This document shows, one piece after another, positions 5,355 to 5,423 of a stretch of 5,423 bases of DNA. Every line of letters begins with the position of its first letter. Position 1 is the first letter of the stretch. The translations under genes and the position numbers were made by a program. The notes under the pieces are model-generated. The model worked only from the letters and a program-made list of their open reading frames with translations. It was not told the DNA's origin and did not search any database. Source of the stretch: Bacteroidales bacterium (lineage in GTDB: Bacteria; Bacteroidota; Bacteroidia; Bacteroidales; JAAUTT01); contig JAAUTT010000386.1 of the NCBI GenBank assembly GCA_012031335.1, positions 1 through 5,423 on the forward strand. The letters are read 5' to 3'.

Positions 5355-5423
5355 AAATTGGGGATGCTTATTGCTTGGCGGGGTAGTGTAAAATTGTAAG
5401 TTTGCTTTATGTTGTCAAAAAGG
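5355..5423 (-). pseudogene. Upstream continuation of the SLC12-like permease at the window edge
   Basis: The 69 bases before the ATG at 5354 must still be coding, because the permease is missing its first helices. Two readings are possible. In frame with the 5354 ATG the sequence reads FYTTPPSNKHPQF and meets TGA at 5417-5415. One frame over, it is open to the window edge, reading FDNIKQTYNFTLPRQAIS then IPNL, which leads more naturally into the hydrophobic MLILSAIIL. The second reading needs one added base in the TTT before the ATG. I favour it weakly. Confidence 0.45.

Overview
The window is AT-rich and reads like accessory chromosomal DNA from a member of the Bacteroidota. Four things suggest this: a DUF4932-type secreted protein, an HTH-TM regulator of a kind common there, an SLC12-like permease close to Bacteroidota homologues, and the absence of strong purine Shine-Dalgarno sequences before starts. 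The assignment to phylum is inferred from protein families seen by eye, not from a search. All recognisable genes lie on the minus strand.

Layout from high to low coordinates (the direction of transcription): (1) 5423-3548, the C-terminal two-thirds of an SLC12-like (APC superfamily) cation-chloride-cotransporter/permease homologue, broken by a frameshift near 4585 and probably another near 5355; its N-terminus is outside the window. (2) About 3299-3438, a 130-bp palindromic attC-like element. (3) 3260-2449, two small genes: an Imm33/DUF2185-like protein (frameshifted near 3107), then in the same reading frame, after one TAG, a DUF7684-like protein. (4) About 2304-2443, a second attC-like element with the same 130-bp span between its core boxes. 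(5) 2262-2189, 6.7 copies of an 11-bp near-palindromic repeat. (6) 2152-1361, a membrane-anchored XRE-family regulator, interrupted near 1530-1549. (7) 1303-1, a secreted DUF4932-family putative zinc metalloprotease with an HEFSH motif, interrupted near 755-809 and running off the left edge.

Two themes stand out. First, the block 2304-3438 looks like an integron-type gene cassette: two small accessory genes, at least one immunity-like, between long-stem palindromes of identical span that share GTTGTGTGCA/TGCACACAAC at the inner edges. No integrase is visible, so it would be a cassette without its integrase. Second, every larger gene is broken by one-base indels at short homopolymers. Reading across them restores convincing family sequence, which points to sequencing error more than true gene decay.

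The regulator and the secreted DUF4932 protein are 57 bp apart on the same strand and may form an operon. The direct repeats just upstream of the regulator are candidate operators. No tRNA, rRNA, CRISPR array, transposase or integrase was seen.
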